Both the position numbers and the translations under genes were made by a program. A model generated the notes under the pieces. It searched no databases. It saw nothing but the letters and a program-made list of their open reading frames with translations, and was not told where the DNA came from. This document shows positions 33,906 through 44,062 of a stretch of DNA of 62,289 nucleotides, piece by piece. The stretch is taken from assembly GCF_020447205.1 (NCBI RefSeq), contig NZ_JAJAEL010000002.1, positions 1 to 62,289 of the forward strand. The letters are read 5' to 3'. The DNA is from Thalassolituus alkanivorans (GTDB taxonomy: Bacteria > Pseudomonadota > Gammaproteobacteria > Pseudomonadales > Oceanobacteraceae). The first letter of the stretch is position 1, and the number at the start of each line of letters is the position of its first letter.

Positions 33906-35891
33906 TCAGCTCAGGTTTTGTGTTAACCACTGCTGTACCTGGGCGTAGGGCTGTTGTTCGAGCCTGCCCATGGCTCCCAGCGAGCGGGCTTTTATCTTGC
34001 TCAGCCAGGGCACATAAATACCACATAAATAGCGGGTTAACAGCTCGATGGAGGCCGACTGGCCGAATTGCGCCTGAATAGCCTGCTGCACCGGAGCACA
34101 GAGCGCACGCGCATCCAGCCCGCTGAAATTGCCCTGCGTATTACGTACCGGCCACGGCTGATGTTCACCACGACATACCGAGCAGCGACCGCAATCTTCA
34201 CTCAGGTTATCGCTGAAATAACCGGCCAGCGTACGGCTGATACAACGCGGCTGACGGAACAGCTCCAGCATATGCTGTATACGCTGAATTTCGCTCTGCT
34301 GTTTGGCGGCAAAATGCTGATATAAATCATTGGCCAATGCCGGCTGCAATAATGCGGTATTTACCCGGTAAACATCAGTCATCTGTTTGCTTTCCAGCTG
34401 CAGCCAGCCTTTTTCCTGACAGTATTCCAGCGCCCGCAGTGCGCGCAGCCGTGGTGGTACATCGCTGCCTGTCTGAGTCTGAGCTTGCTCCAGTGCCGGA
34501 ATATTCAGTGTGTACCAGCTGCGGCCTTTATCGCTGCTGTTGAATACCGTACGCAGAAACTGCTGCGGCTCCGGCTGAAAATGCGCCAGTAATTCTTCTT
34601 CGTTACTGTTAAGGCGGTATTTATATTCGGCAAAATAGCTGTATTGCGAGGTTAATACGCCACGCATTTCCAGATTAACCAGTAGGGTTTTTAACGGTAA
34701 TAAACGGATATTGCTGGCCGCCGACAGCGGTGTCATCAGCACTTCCCACTGACCATTCTGGGTTTGTGTACTGATCGTCTGCAGCACCTGCTGAATACTG
34801 CTCAGCTCCGGCGTATCACCGTAGACAAAGTTTTCCAGCACCGTCAGGCCCGATTCATCACCGAGCATGATGCAGTCTGAGGCTTTGCCGTCGCGTCCGG
34901 CACGGCCGATTTCCTGACTGTAATTTTCGATGGATTTGGGCAGGTCGTAATGAATCACCTGGCGGATATTGCTTTTATCCACACCCATACCAAAGGCAAT
35001 GGTGGCAACAATCACCGGCGTGTTGCCGCGCATAAAGCGCTGCTGAATGGCATCACGTTCTTCGTGACCAATACCGGCATGATAGGCTTCAACGGTAAAA
35101 GGCAACTGAGCGTTCAAGGCGGCGGCGACTTCCTCGGCGGTATTCTGCAGGGTGACATAAATAACCGCGGCAAAATCCTCGTGTTTTTCCGCACTCTTTT
35201 TCGCCAGATAATTCAGCCAGGTGGCGCATTTGGTAACGCGCTCATGCTCTGCCGTCGGTTGGGCCAGCAAGCGTAAATTAGGCCGGTAAAAGCCGGTGCA
35301 GACCACATGCTCAGGTTTAATAGCAAAATGCTTTTGCATATCGGCAATCACTGCGGTGGTTGCCGTAGCCGTTAACAGCAACACCTGTGGAATAGCAAAT
35401 TCACGGCAGTAATCGGGTAGTTTTAAATAATCCGGGCGGAAATTATGCCCCCACTCAGAAATACAGTGCGCCTCATCGACCACCAGCAACGAGATGGGAA
35501 TCTGCTGAATAAACTGGCGGAAGCGTTCATTTTTAAGGCGCTCAACCGACACCATTAAAATTTTAATGCTGCCGCTGCGCACGCCGTTCATCACTTCCTG
35601 TGCTTCGTCGCGGCTCTGGGTAGAATCAATGGTCGCTGCGGCAATACCCTTACTGCGTAAAAACTGCACCTGATCCTGCATTAATGCCAGCAGAGGCGAA
35701 ATAACCAGCGTTAAATTTGGCAGTAATAAGGCCGGCAGCTGATAGCAGAGCGATTTACCTGAGCCGGTCGGAAAAATAGCCGCGGCCGAATGCCCGGCCA
35801 GTAACGCCTCAACCACCGGCTGCTGACCGGGACGCAACGCTGCAAAGCCAAAGTGGTGCTGCAGTGCGGCCTGCCAGTTCATATTCGTCAT
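33906..35891 (-). CDS. RecQ-family ATP-dependent DNA helicase (atypical C-terminus)
   Basis: 661 residues. Walker A in FPTGSGKSLCYQLP, DEAH box in VVDEAHCISEWGHNFRPDY with the RecQ aromatic-rich loop, and QEIGRAGRDG (motif VI). Unlike E. coli RecQ, the zinc-type cysteines (CGRCSVC) sit late, near residue 570, after a long winged-helix region, and no HRDC domain is visible. It unwinds DNA 3'-5' in recombination repair by family. The AraC gene ends 6 bases before its start, so they may share a transcript. Confidence 0.88.
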   Translation of the reverse strand: MTNMNWQAALQHHFGFAALRPGQQPVVEALLAGHSAAAIFPTGSGKSLCYQLPALLLPNLTLVISPLLALMQDQVQFLRSKGIAAATIDSTQSRDEAQEVMNGVRSGSIKILMVSVERLKNERFRQFIQQIPISLLVVDEAHCISEWGHNFRPDYLKLPDYCREFAIPQVLLLTATATTAVIADMQKHFAIKPEHVVCTGFYRPNLRLLAQPTAEHERVTKCATWLNYLAKKSAEKHEDFAAVIYVTLQNTAEEVAAALNAQLPFTVEAYHAGIGHEERDAIQQRFMRGNTPVIVATIAFGMGVDKSNIRQVIHYDLPKSIENYSQEIGRAGRDGKASDCIMLGDESGLTVLENFVYGDTPELSSIQQVLQTISTQTQNGQWEVLMTPLSAASNIRLLPLKTLLVNLEMRGVLTSQYSYFAEYKYRLNSNEEELLAHFQPEPQQFLRTVFNSSDKGRSWYTLNIPALEQAQTQTGSDVPPRLRALRALEYCQEKGWLQLESKQMTDVYRVNTALLQPALANDLYQHFAAKQQSEIQRIQHMLELFRQPRCISRTLAGYFSDNLSEDCGRCSVCRGEHQPWPVRNTQGNFSGLDARALCAPVQQAIQAQFGQSASIELLTRYLCGIYVPWLSKIKARSLGAMGRLEQQPYAQVQQWLTQNLS

Positions 35892-35897
35892 CGTTAA

Positions 35898-36941
35898 TTA
35901 ATCCTTATAATCAGACGCATTTTTATGCGTTTGATGTTTGCGGTAAGTCAGCGGGCTGCAGTTTTGCCAGCGTTTAAAAGCCCGTGAAAAAGTGCCCTGA
36001 TTGCGGTAGCCCAGCAGCATGGACACTTCCAGCAGACTGAGGCTGTTATCGGCCAGATACTGGCAGGCTAATTGTTCACGGGTACGATCCAGTAACGCTT
36101 TCCAGCTCAGATTTTTTTCATCCAGCCGCCGCTGTAAGGTTCTTACTGAACAGTACAGGCGCGGCGCCAGCGATTCGATGGTCGCTTCTCCTTCCGGCAG
36201 CAGACGCACCATTTCCGCCTGCAGCTGGCGCAGAAATTCATCCGGCTCCGGCACCGCACGCAACATCGACAGCGCCTGCTCTTCCAGAAGATGCCGTAAC
36301 CCCGGCTCACCGCGCATTAATGGCAGGCTCAGAACCTCAACACTGAATACCAGGCGGATGCGGTCGCTTTCCATCAGCACCGGACAGGCAAAAAAATCTT
36401 CCAGCGCCTGCAGCTGCTGCGGGTTACAGCGATGACTGAAGTGCACCTGCTGCAGGGCAACATCACGCACCAGATTCTGCCGGGTAATATGCACCAGCGC
36501 GGCAATGGCTGTTTCGTCCACCAGCGCCATCCCCGGTAACGGCTGCCAGGCGATTTCCACACACTGAGTGCTATCCACGCTGCGGCTGTGAATCTGCGCC
36601 ACCGAAGCACCATAAAATAAACGCTCAAAGCGCTGATAACTCAGCAGCGCCTGACCGAGATTGTCGCAGGCCGCCGCGAGATAACCCAATACGCCGGTAT
36701 GCTGAAGCGTCACCAGGCGTGCTAACGCCAGCGAGGCGGCCTGATCCTGCGGACGCAGGGCAAAAGCCGCTGCCAGCATCTGCGCCCAGTCGTTAATCGG
36801 CACATTGTCGGTCGGCCCGTAGGCTGCAACCGCTGCGCGCAATGCCGGGGCATCCAGCCCGTTCTGATCAAGCCAGTCGGTAAGCAGCCGGATCCAGCTG
36901 CCGGTGACACGGACAATACCTGCATTCTGTGGAGTTGGCAT
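35898..36941 (-). CDS. AraC-family regulator with PF12625-type ligand domain
   Basis: 347 residues. The N-terminal ~200 residues match the Arabinose_bd-like domain of OruR/ArgR-type regulators (GVLGYLAAACDNLGQALLSYQRF, VHFSHRCNPQQ). The C-terminal double HTH contains RLYCSVRTLQRRLDEKNLSWKALLD and LSLLEVSMLLGYRNQGTFSRAFKRW. It is divergent from the hydroxylase-type gene starting at 37031 (89-base gap), its most likely target. No clear operator was identified in that gap. Confidence 0.87.
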   Translation of the reverse strand: MPTPQNAGIVRVTGSWIRLLTDWLDQNGLDAPALRAAVAAYGPTDNVPINDWAQMLAAAFALRPQDQAASLALARLVTLQHTGVLGYLAAACDNLGQALLSYQRFERLFYGASVAQIHSRSVDSTQCVEIAWQPLPGMALVDETAIAALVHITRQNLVRDVALQQVHFSHRCNPQQLQALEDFFACPVLMESDRIRLVFSVEVLSLPLMRGEPGLRHLLEEQALSMLRAVPEPDEFLRQLQAEMVRLLPEGEATIESLAPRLYCSVRTLQRRLDEKNLSWKALLDRTREQLACQYLADNSLSLLEVSMLLGYRNQGTFSRAFKRWQNCSPLTYRKHQTHKNASDYKD

Positions 36942-37030
36942 GAAATGCTAAAAACCTGGCACGAGAAAGTCATTTTGCTTTTCAGTTTCCCGGTAGATTG
37001 GCCAGCATGTCAAACCCAGCGGAGAAAAAG

Positions 37031-37891
37031 ATGGAAGACTTCTTACACGCCCTTGTGTTTATCGTTCTGGCCGGCCCGGTATTTTTTGCCGTGATGTTTG
37101 CCGAACGCGCCTGGCTGATACGTCAGGGAAAAACCGATGCCTACGACCTGAAAGAATCGGCGGCCAATATCGGCACCGGCCTGATTTATAAAGTGCTTGA
37201 TGCGCTGTCGATTATTTTTATTGGTTCCGTGATTTATCTGGCCGTACAGAGCTATGGCTTTCAGTGGCAGTCATCATCACCGCTGCTGAATTTTATTCTG
37301 CTGATGGTGCTGGTCGATTTTAATTTCTACTGGGTGCACCGCTTTATGCACAAAGTGCGCTACGGCTGGGCCGGGCACTGGGTACACCACAGCTCTGAGC
37401 GTTTTAATTTTTCCACCGCACTGCGGCAGACCCCGGTTGTGTCCTTTAACGGTATTATGCTGATTGCCATGCTGCCTGCGGCAGTAATTGGTTTCAGTCT
37501 TGAACAGGCGGTGATTGCTCTCGAACTTAACCTGTTTTTCCAGTTTTTTGTCCACACCGAAGTCGTGCGCAAACTGCCGCGCTGGTTTGAATATGTATTT
37601 AATACACCGTCACACCACCGCGTGCATCATGGCAGTAACCCAAAACAGATCGATACTAATTTTGCCGGTGTGCTGATTATCTGGGATCGTTTATTCGGCA
37701 CCTTTGTCGATGAAAAAGATGCCGGCGAAATCCGTTATGGCGTCGACTTCCGACCGGCTAACAGTCTGAATCCGTTTCGATTAGTGATCGCCGAGTTTGT
37801 CAGCATGTGGCGGGATATTCTGCACTATCGTGATATCCGCATTCTGTGGAAGCACCCATCCTGGGTAGAAGAGCATTACGGCCGAAAATAA
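37031..37891 (+). CDS. Sterol desaturase/fatty acid hydroxylase family membrane protein
   Basis: 286 residues from ATG 37031, chosen for GGAG six bases ahead over TTG 36998 and ATG 37007. Four hydrophobic segments, and the three histidine clusters of the di-iron family: HRFMH, HHSSERFN with GHWVHH, and HHRVHHGSN. It inserts oxygen or double bonds into a membrane lipid or terpenoid; the substrate is unknown. The divergent AraC regulator may respond to that lipid. Confidence 0.88.
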   Translation: MEDFLHALVFIVLAGPVFFAVMFAERAWLIRQGKTDAYDLKESAANIGTGLIYKVLDALSIIFIGSVIYLAVQSYGFQWQSSSPLLNFILLMVLVDFNFYWVHRFMHKVRYGWAGHWVHHSSERFNFSTALRQTPVVSFNGIMLIAMLPAAVIGFSLEQAVIALELNLFFQFFVHTEVVRKLPRWFEYVFNTPSHHRVHHGSNPKQIDTNFAGVLIIWDRLFGTFVDEKDAGEIRYGVDFRPANSLNPFRLVIAEFVSMWRDILHYRDIRILWKHPSWVEEHYGRK

Positions 37892-37900
37892 GGCATTTAA

Positions 37901-37942
37901 GAGAAGGACTTGAAGAGAAGGACTTGAAGAGAAGGACTTGAA
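37901..37942 (+). repeat. Tandem repeat, 3 x 14 bp (GAGAAGGACTTGAA)
   Basis: Three perfect copies head to tail, starting nine bases after the hydroxylase stop. The last copy leads into the small hairpin CTTGAA/TTCAAG (37937-37956). The length should vary between strains by slippage. Confidence 0.95.
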
Positions 37943-37964
37943 GATAATTATTCAAGACTCCGGG

Positions 37965-37993
37965 TTCAATACGCTGGCTTACAGCGTATTGAA
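37965..37993. terminator. Hairpin TTCAATACGCTG / CAGCGTATTGAA between convergent genes
   Basis: A 12-bp perfect stem with a 5-nt loop lies between the stops of two convergent genes (37891 and 38017). No T tract follows on either strand, so it may act as a bidirectional stop or mRNA 3'-end stabiliser. Confidence 0.55.
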
Positions 37994-38016
37994 CAACGCC
38001 GGGATAACTCCGCGGG

Positions 38017-39111
38017 CTATTGCGCCGAAGTCATCCCTTTCACCATAGACAACAGGCTTTCAGGATGAGCGTTGGATACTAATGTGTAACTGGTGCCCTT
38101 ATGGTCAAAGGCTAAATGCGCAAAGAGCGGAAACTGGCTGAGCAGCACCGGTGTATTGCCAATGGTCAGCGGCACGGCGGGTACGGTTACCGGCTGGCTT
38201 CCCTCTGGGGTGGCAATAGCAAGCAGAAAGAATTTATCGCCATAGTAATAAGCCGCACTGCTATTGCTTTGCTGATAAAACTTACGCTGAGAGAAACCCC
38301 AGGTATTATTTTTATCCTCCGGCCAGACAATGTTGTTAGCAGTCTTTTTACTCAGCTCTTTCTGCGACAGGGCTTTCTTACTTAAATCCAAAACCCTTAC
38401 CTGAGTATTCTGCGGTAAGTTAATCTCCGGCAGCGTCAGGCCTTCTTTATTGAATTCGATGCTGTTGTTTCTGATGGTCGATTCAACACCATTATTAAAT
38501 ATAAACCGGGCCTGCATAAACAGGGAGTGATGATAATCGACAAAGGCTTCTATCTTTCTGATTTCATCGCTTTCATCTCTGGCGACAAAATCGATACCAA
38601 CCGCCAGACGGTCAGCAACGTGAATAGACGGCGTAAAGGTCTGCTCGTAATGCTCTTTGTTGAACAGATAGACGTCTTTGATTGTCTCCAGAGAACCGCC
38701 CGCCTGATAAGCCTCAAGCCCTCTGACGATGAATGCCCGCTGGTTCGGTTTATCATGCAGGGTGATCACCCCTGCATGCTGGCTGACTTCAATACCGCTG
38801 AGAGAATCCGGCTGCAGCACCGTCTGATAAAAGCCATCCGGTTTTTTGAACAGCACATCACTGATAACCGCAGCACCAGCGCCCGCCTGCGCCTGCTTTG
38901 TTTGCGTCTGCTCTGTTTGCGCCCGATAGTTATCAAACTTGGCCAGATTATCGTGGGTGCGGTTGATCCAGAAGCGGTCTTCACTGTTTGTACCGGCATT
39001 AATATCCGCCAGACTGGCAGGGCTTAAGACAGCAGCACCAAGACAGAACGCCAGCCCGCTGTTGGTAACAAAGCGAGTAATAAAACGAGAGATCAAAGAA
39101 CGAACATCCAT
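38017..39111 (-). CDS. Exported protein, LolA/RseB-like fold suspected
   Basis: 364 residues with an N-terminal signal peptide (cleavage after ASLA, about residue 35). The body alternates short strands and turns (FKKPDGFYQTVLQPD, VITLHDKPNQRAFIVRGL) in a pattern that recalls LolA/RseB-type lipid-binding half-barrels, but I cannot assign it firmly. It has a Gln/Thr-rich stretch at about 66-76. It would reside in the periplasm. The stretch 39112-39482 upstream holds no gene; only the palindrome ACGTTAACGT stands out. Confidence 0.65.
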   Translation of the reverse strand: MDVRSLISRFITRFVTNSGLAFCLGAAVLSPASLADINAGTNSEDRFWINRTHDNLAKFDNYRAQTEQTQTKQAQAGAGAAVISDVLFKKPDGFYQTVLQPDSLSGIEVSQHAGVITLHDKPNQRAFIVRGLEAYQAGGSLETIKDVYLFNKEHYEQTFTPSIHVADRLAVGIDFVARDESDEIRKIEAFVDYHHSLFMQARFIFNNGVESTIRNNSIEFNKEGLTLPEINLPQNTQVRVLDLSKKALSQKELSKKTANNIVWPEDKNNTWGFSQRKFYQQSNSSAAYYYGDKFFLLAIATPEGSQPVTVPAVPLTIGNTPVLLSQFPLFAHLAFDHKGTSYTLVSNAHPESLLSMVKGMTSAQ

Positions 39112-39482
39112 ATTCCAGCCCTTAAGTGATTATCCGGATGCTCACCCTAGCATGATATGTGGAGCGGAGAACACAGCAACGTAATCAGGTTTTTACCTCA
39201 GTCTCAATACGGCGATGGACTGCTTATACTAGCGAAAATGCATTATCAGAGAGCGCCTTAATCCAGCATTCTGCCTGTATATCGGCCGTAGCCAGCAAGC
39301 ATCTTCGTTATCATCAAGCATCGCCTGCTGCCATTTGGGTGTAGCGTTTTAGAGTGGGTGTCCTGCTAATTTCTCTGAAGTTTTCGCCATTTATGCGCCT
39401 TATCTGATTTTTTATTACATAATGCCTGCGTATTTTGGTGGTGGAAGATCATTCTACGTTAACGTTAATCACGCGATTTATA

Positions 39483-40070
39483 TTATCGCCAATCGTCTCT
39501 TTCAAATCGCTCAAGCACCTCAGCCGGACAGAGTTTGCTGGCCGTTATTTGCAAACCAGTAATTTCAGACAAATCATCCATGGCATCAAAGAACTCCCTT
39601 CTGCTGGAAAATTCATCCAGGCCCAGATTACCTGACAGCGAATAATAATTGTCGCCATAACGGGCAATGCCCTGACGATTCAGAACCAACACTGGGTAAA
39701 CCATAAAGGTGGTTTGGTTACCGGCACTGGTTGCGGTTGCTATTCTGAACATCAGACAGATTTTATTCACATCATCAAAACGGATTTCAGTGATGCTTTC
39801 TTTATAAAGACGGACCTTATGCTCCACCAGACGGTCTTTCTCAATAAGAATATGAAGCCTGTAACGTAACATCAGAAAACCCGGTATAAGAAAAATTACA
39901 ACCGCAATAAAAATCATCACCCACATCGCCGGAGACAGTACCGGTTCTAATACACTCGCCAGCAAGAATGCCAGCCCAATACCGATGAATACCTTACCCC
40001 AGAGATGAACACTCTTGGCAAATGGTGAGTCTATATCAATGAATCCCTGATCTTTATTTATGCTGATCAT
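39483..40070 (-). CDS. Membrane protein of unknown family with two N-terminal spans
   Basis: 195 residues. Two hydrophobic helices at about 27-50 and 52-68 (VFIGIGLAFLLASVLEP, MWVMIFIAVVIFLIPGFLML) are followed by a soluble domain with a strand-rich start (RLHILIEKDRLVEHKVRLYKESITEI), like small PH-type membrane proteins. No family recognised. Monocistronic, with about 230 bases of empty sequence upstream to the DUF817 gene. Confidence 0.65.
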   Translation of the reverse strand: MISINKDQGFIDIDSPFAKSVHLWGKVFIGIGLAFLLASVLEPVLSPAMWVMIFIAVVIFLIPGFLMLRYRLHILIEKDRLVEHKVRLYKESITEIRFDDVNKICLMFRIATATSAGNQTTFMVYPVLVLNRQGIARYGDNYYSLSGNLGLDEFSSRREFFDAMDDLSEITGLQITASKLCPAEVLERFERDDWR

Positions 40071-40297
40071 AAATACCTTCCCTATACTTAAATCCTAAGA
40101 GCTATTCACAGCCAAAGATACTTACCAGATCCCCCTATCACGTCAGCAGGGCAATCTTTTGAGAATATATCCAGGCCTGCTAATCGCAACGAGACGGACA
40201 TAAAATCGCACACCTAAAAGCTCGCCAGCAGAAAACAGCTGCGACAATCACTATGATTTACCGATCTGACGTGCATCGTAAATAAGTAACGGCAACC

Positions 40298-41107
40298 CTA
40301 ATCTGTGGAAATACTCTTCGATGTCGGTATCTCAATCCTGTTAATTAACGACACCAGCACAAAGCTCAGCAGCATCAGTAAATACCAGGAGGACAGCTTG
40401 GCCAGCGGTACCATTTGCCAGCCATTCTGCTGATTGGGGTAAACCCAGATATTGGTGTAGGTGGCGATATTTTCTGCCAGCCAGATGAACAGGGCCACCA
40501 GCAGCCAGCCAACCAGTAACGGCATATGGCGGTGCTCGCGGTGCATACGGAAATAAATATGGGTGCGGGCAAATAAAACGATGGTTGCGCCCAGCAGCAG
40601 CCAGCGCAGATCCCAGATAAAATGATGACTGAAGAAATTCAGGTAAATCAGAACCACCAGAATAATGGTCCAGTGGCGGCGCGGGTAATACGAATAACGG
40701 AAATCGAATATCCGCCATACGCGGGCAATATAGCTGCCCACGGCGCTGTACATAAAGCCGGTAAACAGCGGCACATTGCCAATGCCAAATACATAATCTT
40801 CGGGGTAAACCCAGGAGCCGATGGCGTCTGAGGTTTTGAATAATTCCATCACGGTGGCCACCAGATGGAATACAACAATCACCCAGGCTTCGCGCAGGGT
40901 TTCCAGCTTAAAGGCCAGTAACAGCAGCTGAAAGGCGATAGCGGCGAGAAAGATAAAATCGTAACGATGCAGAAATTCGAGCGGATACCAGTAACGGGTA
41001 ACGATCATTACCAGCAAAAGAAATCCGCCGAACAGGCAGGCGTAAGCCTGCTTCAGACCAAATAACCAGAATTCGTGCAGCCAGTCCCTGGCGCGATGAT
41101 AGTGCAC
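40298..41107 (-). CDS. DUF817 family integral membrane protein
   Basis: 269 residues with about eight membrane helices and many aromatic residues. The conserved core [29 protein letters not shown] is characteristic of DUF817. Function unknown; family members are inner-membrane proteins. It starts three bases before the stop of the SPOR gene region ends (41111), so it is co-transcribed with argS and the SPOR gene. Confidence 0.85.
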   Translation of the reverse strand: MHYHRARDWLHEFWLFGLKQAYACLFGGFLLLVMIVTRYWYPLEFLHRYDFIFLAAIAFQLLLLAFKLETLREAWVIVVFHLVATVMELFKTSDAIGSWVYPEDYVFGIGNVPLFTGFMYSAVGSYIARVWRIFDFRYSYYPRRHWTIILVVLIYLNFFSHHFIWDLRWLLLGATIVLFARTHIYFRMHREHRHMPLLVGWLLVALFIWLAENIATYTNIWVYPNQQNGWQMVPLAKLSSWYLLMLLSFVLVSLINRIEIPTSKSISTD

Positions 41108-41110
41108 GGT

Positions 41111-41647
41111 TTATTTCTTAACCGGTTCTTTCAGCGCTAACGGACTGATATTACGGCTGACCAGCAAGTCCTGTGCTTTGTTCATCTTTGAGCGGTCAGT
41201 AAAGGGGCCGACAAATACACGGTGCCAGGTGCTGCCATTAACGGTCGATTCCTGACGGTAGGCATTCAGGCCTTCGAGCAGCAGGCTGGCGCGCAGGCGC
41301 TCGGCATCGTCAGCAGAGCGGAAAGAACCGGCCTGTAAACGATAGGTGTAGCTGACTTCGGCATCTTTGGGCGTCGATTTATACACATCGACTTTAGGTA
41401 CTTCGACGGTCTGTTTTTCCAGCAACTGGTAAAATTCATAGCTGGGTTTGGCGACTTCTTTTGCCGCTTCTTCTTTGGCTTTTTCCACCCCCAGCTTCAG
41501 CGCTTTTTTGGCATCGCCTTTTACGGCTTCCAGTTCATCGCCGGCGGGAATAGTCGCCAGATACAGAATAAATCCGATAAAGGCGACTGCCAGTGTTGGC
41601 GTGGTTACCCACACCCACTTGGGAATACGACTTGCGCTGTCCGACAT
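41111..41647 (-). CDS. SPOR domain-containing protein (FtsN-like)
   Basis: 178 residues. A short basic cytoplasmic tail, one membrane helix at about 12-32 (VWVTTPTLAVAFIGFILYLA), a Lys/Ala/Glu-rich periplasmic linker, then a SPOR domain (YRLQAGSFRSADDAERLRASL ... WHRVFVGPF) that binds denuded septal peptidoglycan. Located just after argS, as in many gammaproteobacteria. A palindromic repeat lies in the gap to argS. Confidence 0.88.
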   Translation of the reverse strand: MSDSASRIPKWVWVTTPTLAVAFIGFILYLATIPAGDELEAVKGDAKKALKLGVEKAKEEAAKEVAKPSYEFYQLLEKQTVEVPKVDVYKSTPKDAEVSYTYRLQAGSFRSADDAERLRASLLLEGLNAYRQESTVNGSTWHRVFVGPFTDRSKMNKAQDLLVSRNISPLALKEPVKK

Positions 41648-41690
41648 TTCGTTGTCCTGTTATGTAGTGCCCATTAACACTGATTAAAGG

Positions 41691-41826
41691 CGCTGATTTC
41701 TGGTGTAGCGTACGCCGTTAAGACAAGGCGAAGTCGGGCGAGAAAGCGGAGCCTACATATTCGTAAGTGAGCATTTCGAGCACGACTTCAACGCCGTATT
41801 AACAAGTACGGTAGCCAGAGCAGTTA
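41691..41826. repeat. MITE-like imperfect palindrome between argS and the SPOR gene
   Basis: About 130 bases fold back on themselves. Left-arm blocks CTGG, CGTAC, GTTAA, AAGTCG and GC..GA recur as the reverse complement in the right arm (TCGTGC, CGACTT, TTAAC, GTACG, CCAG). The arms meet near 41757 (CATATTCG). The outer end coincides with the argS stop codon at 41824. It resembles extragenic palindromes spread through marine gammaproteobacterial genomes. No other copy was seen in this window. Confidence 0.7.
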
Positions 41827-43509
41827 CATTTCCTGCGGCGCAGAAACACCTAATAACCCCAAACCATTGCTGATCACCTGACGCACGGCTTCCGCCAGTG
41901 CCAGACGGGCGTTACGCACATCGGCATCGTCCACCAGGGTTTTTTCTGAGTTGTAGTAGGTGTGGAAATCACCGGCCAGATCGCGCAGGTAATTCGCCAC
42001 GCTGTGCGGCTCGTGATTATTGGCAGCCACTTTAACGATTTCCGGGAAACGGCCCAGTTTTACAATCAGGTCTTTTTCGCTTTCCAGTTCCAGTTTTGGC
42101 AGTGCCGCCAAACCTTCGGCCAGCGTCCAGCTCTGACCCGCTTCCGCCAGTTTACGGAAAATAGAGCATACACGGGCATGGGCGTACTGGATGTAGTAAA
42201 CCGGGTTATCGGACGACTGTGAACGCGCCAGGTCGATATCGAAGGTTAACTGGCTGTCGGCTTTACGCGCGGCCAGGAAGTAACGGGTCGCATCGCGGCC
42301 CACTTCGTCGATCAGATCACGCAGGGTCACATAGCTGCCGGCACGCTTGGAAATTTTCACTTCTTCGCCGCCGCGCATAACCGTCACCATCTGGTGCAGC
42401 ACGTAGTCTGGCCAGCCTTTTGGAATGCCGGCATTCAGCGCCTGCAGACCGGCGCGCACACGGGTGATGGTGCTGTGGTGGTCGGCGCCCTGCTCGTTCA
42501 CCACGCGCTCAAAACCACGCTGCCATTTGTCGAGGTGGTAGGCTACGTCCGGAACAAAGTAGGTGTAACCGCCGTCTTTTTTGCGCATTACGCGGTCTTT
42601 GTCATCACCGAAATCGGTGGTGCGCAGCCACAGTGCGCCGCCGTCTTCGTAGGTGTAGCCATTATCGATCAGGGTTTTTACGGCGGCTTCCACTTTGCCT
42701 TCGCTGTACAGGGAAGACTCAAGGAAATACACATCGAAATCGACGGCAAAGGCTTTTAAATCCAGATCCTGTTCGCGACGCAGATAAGCCACGGCAAAGT
42801 GACGGATGGCTTCGAGGTCGTCGGCGTCTTTGGCTCCGGTAAAGCTCTGGTCGGCAGATTCAACGGTATCGCCGTTCATATAGCTGTTGGCCAGCTCGAC
42901 GATGTAATCGCCACGGTAGCCGTCTTCCGGCCAGCTGGCATCGTCCGGGGTCAGGCCTTTGCAGCGCGCCTGTACCGACAGCGCCAGATTGTTAATCTGC
43001 GCACCGGCATCGTTGTAATAAAATTCGCGGGTTACATCCCAGCCGGAAGCATCGAGCAGACGGCAGATACAGTCACCAACGGCAGCACCACGGCCGTGGC
43101 CGATATGCAGCGGTCCGGTCGGGTTGGCCGACACAAATTCCACCTGCACTTTGCGCCCGGCGCCATCGTTGTTGCGGCCGTAGGCTTCTTTCTGCTCCAG
43201 CACGGCTTTTACCAGACTGGCGGTCGAGGCATCGCTCAGATAGAAGTTAATAAAACCCGGACCGGCAATTTCGACCTTTTCCACCAGCGTGTTGGCCGGC
43301 AGGGCATCCACCAGCAGCTGCGCCAGTTCGCGCGGATTTTTATCGGCAGGCTTGGCCAGCATCATCGCCAGATTAGTGGCCAGATCGCCGTGGGCTTTGT
43401 CGCGGGTGTTGTCGATCTGGATGCGCGGTTCGAGATCAGCGGGAAGGGTTCCCTGGGCCTTAAGAGAGGCGACGGCAGCGGACAAAAGCTCAGCAATTTG
43501 CGGTTTCAT
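41824..43509 (-). CDS. argS: Arginyl-tRNA synthetase
   Basis: 561 residues, normal length. The N-terminal ArgRS domain (~1-85) is followed by the class I HIGH motif as HIGH in [17 protein letters not shown]; the catalytic core includes [14 protein letters not shown], the KMSKS equivalent (ISKRAG). The C-terminal DALR anticodon-binding domain contains [12 protein letters not shown]. It charges tRNA-Arg in the cytoplasm. Its stop codon lies inside the end of the adjacent palindromic repeat. Confidence 0.97.
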   Translation of the reverse strand: MKPQIAELLSAAVASLKAQGTLPADLEPRIQIDNTRDKAHGDLATNLAMMLAKPADKNPRELAQLLVDALPANTLVEKVEIAGPGFINFYLSDASTASLVKAVLEQKEAYGRNNDGAGRKVQVEFVSANPTGPLHIGHGRGAAVGDCICRLLDASGWDVTREFYYNDAGAQINNLALSVQARCKGLTPDDASWPEDGYRGDYIVELANSYMNGDTVESADQSFTGAKDADDLEAIRHFAVAYLRREQDLDLKAFAVDFDVYFLESSLYSEGKVEAAVKTLIDNGYTYEDGGALWLRTTDFGDDKDRVMRKKDGGYTYFVPDVAYHLDKWQRGFERVVNEQGADHHSTITRVRAGLQALNAGIPKGWPDYVLHQMVTVMRGGEEVKISKRAGSYVTLRDLIDEVGRDATRYFLAARKADSQLTFDIDLARSQSSDNPVYYIQYAHARVCSIFRKLAEAGQSWTLAEGLAALPKLELESEKDLIVKLGRFPEIVKVAANNHEPHSVANYLRDLAGDFHTYYNSEKTLVDDADVRNARLALAEAVRQVISNGLGLLGVSAPQEM

Positions 43510-43700
43510 AGAGGAAATCTGGCCTGATTAATTTGTGTTCAGAAGATGTTTTCAGAAAAGGGCGCGATTATCGCAAAAATGCCGGTTTGGGTGAAGGGCG
43601 CCGGGGAGATTTAAGAAGCAACCTTAAATGTCTGTTTTTACAGCAAAAATGCTGTTTGGCCCCAGCTTATACGCAACTTTCCCGCAGTTAACCCACAAAG

Positions 43701-43928
43701 TTATCCACATTTTATTTTTTGTAAACACCTGTGCAAACGCCGCGCCATAACACAGCAGCAGCGCTCATCCTACTGATTTTTATTACAAAATTTCCTTGCC
43801 AGAGCCTGCTATCCGTGGCCTGCGGCTGAATTCGTACAGGCGTTTAAAATTCGCACGATCTGACAACAACGCCCGCATAAAGTGCCCTGCAGCCCCTTAC
43901 CCCAAACTTTTCCACGATTTTATCCACA
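43701..43928. other. Gene-free stretch with two perfect DnaA-type boxes
   Basis: The gap 43510-44004 between argS and azoR holds no gene that I can support. It contains TTATCCACA at 43701-43709 and at 43920-43928, the latter followed by a partial inverted copy (CTGGATAAC), plus TGTGGATAC near 43973. AT-rich tracts surround the first. The pattern resembles the stretch at 3308-3658. Confidence 0.4.
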
Positions 43929-44004
43929 GAAACTCTGGATAACATTCACATCAGGCGCAGCAGGCTGATCGTTGTGGATACGGACCCTGAACAACAGGCA
44001 TAAA

Positions 44005-44036
44005 AAAGCGGAAGCTGCTTTCGCACCTTCCGCTTT
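44005..44036 (-). terminator. Rho-independent terminator AAAGCGGAAG / CTTCCGCTTT (minus)
   Basis: A 10-bp perfect stem, 12-nt loop, with TTTTTTA following on the minus strand, 26 bases after the azoreductase stop. Confidence 0.85.
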
Positions 44037-44062
44037 CGCTGTCGCACCAGCAGAGCCGGGAA

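Noticed and set aside
37901-37942. CRISPR array
   Set aside because: Three contiguous 14-mers with no spacers; a simple tandem repeat. No other CRISPR-like array or cas gene was seen.
42799-43527. 242-residue ORF antisense to argS
   Set aside because: Complete overlap with a well-supported essential gene; composition is that of a shadow frame.
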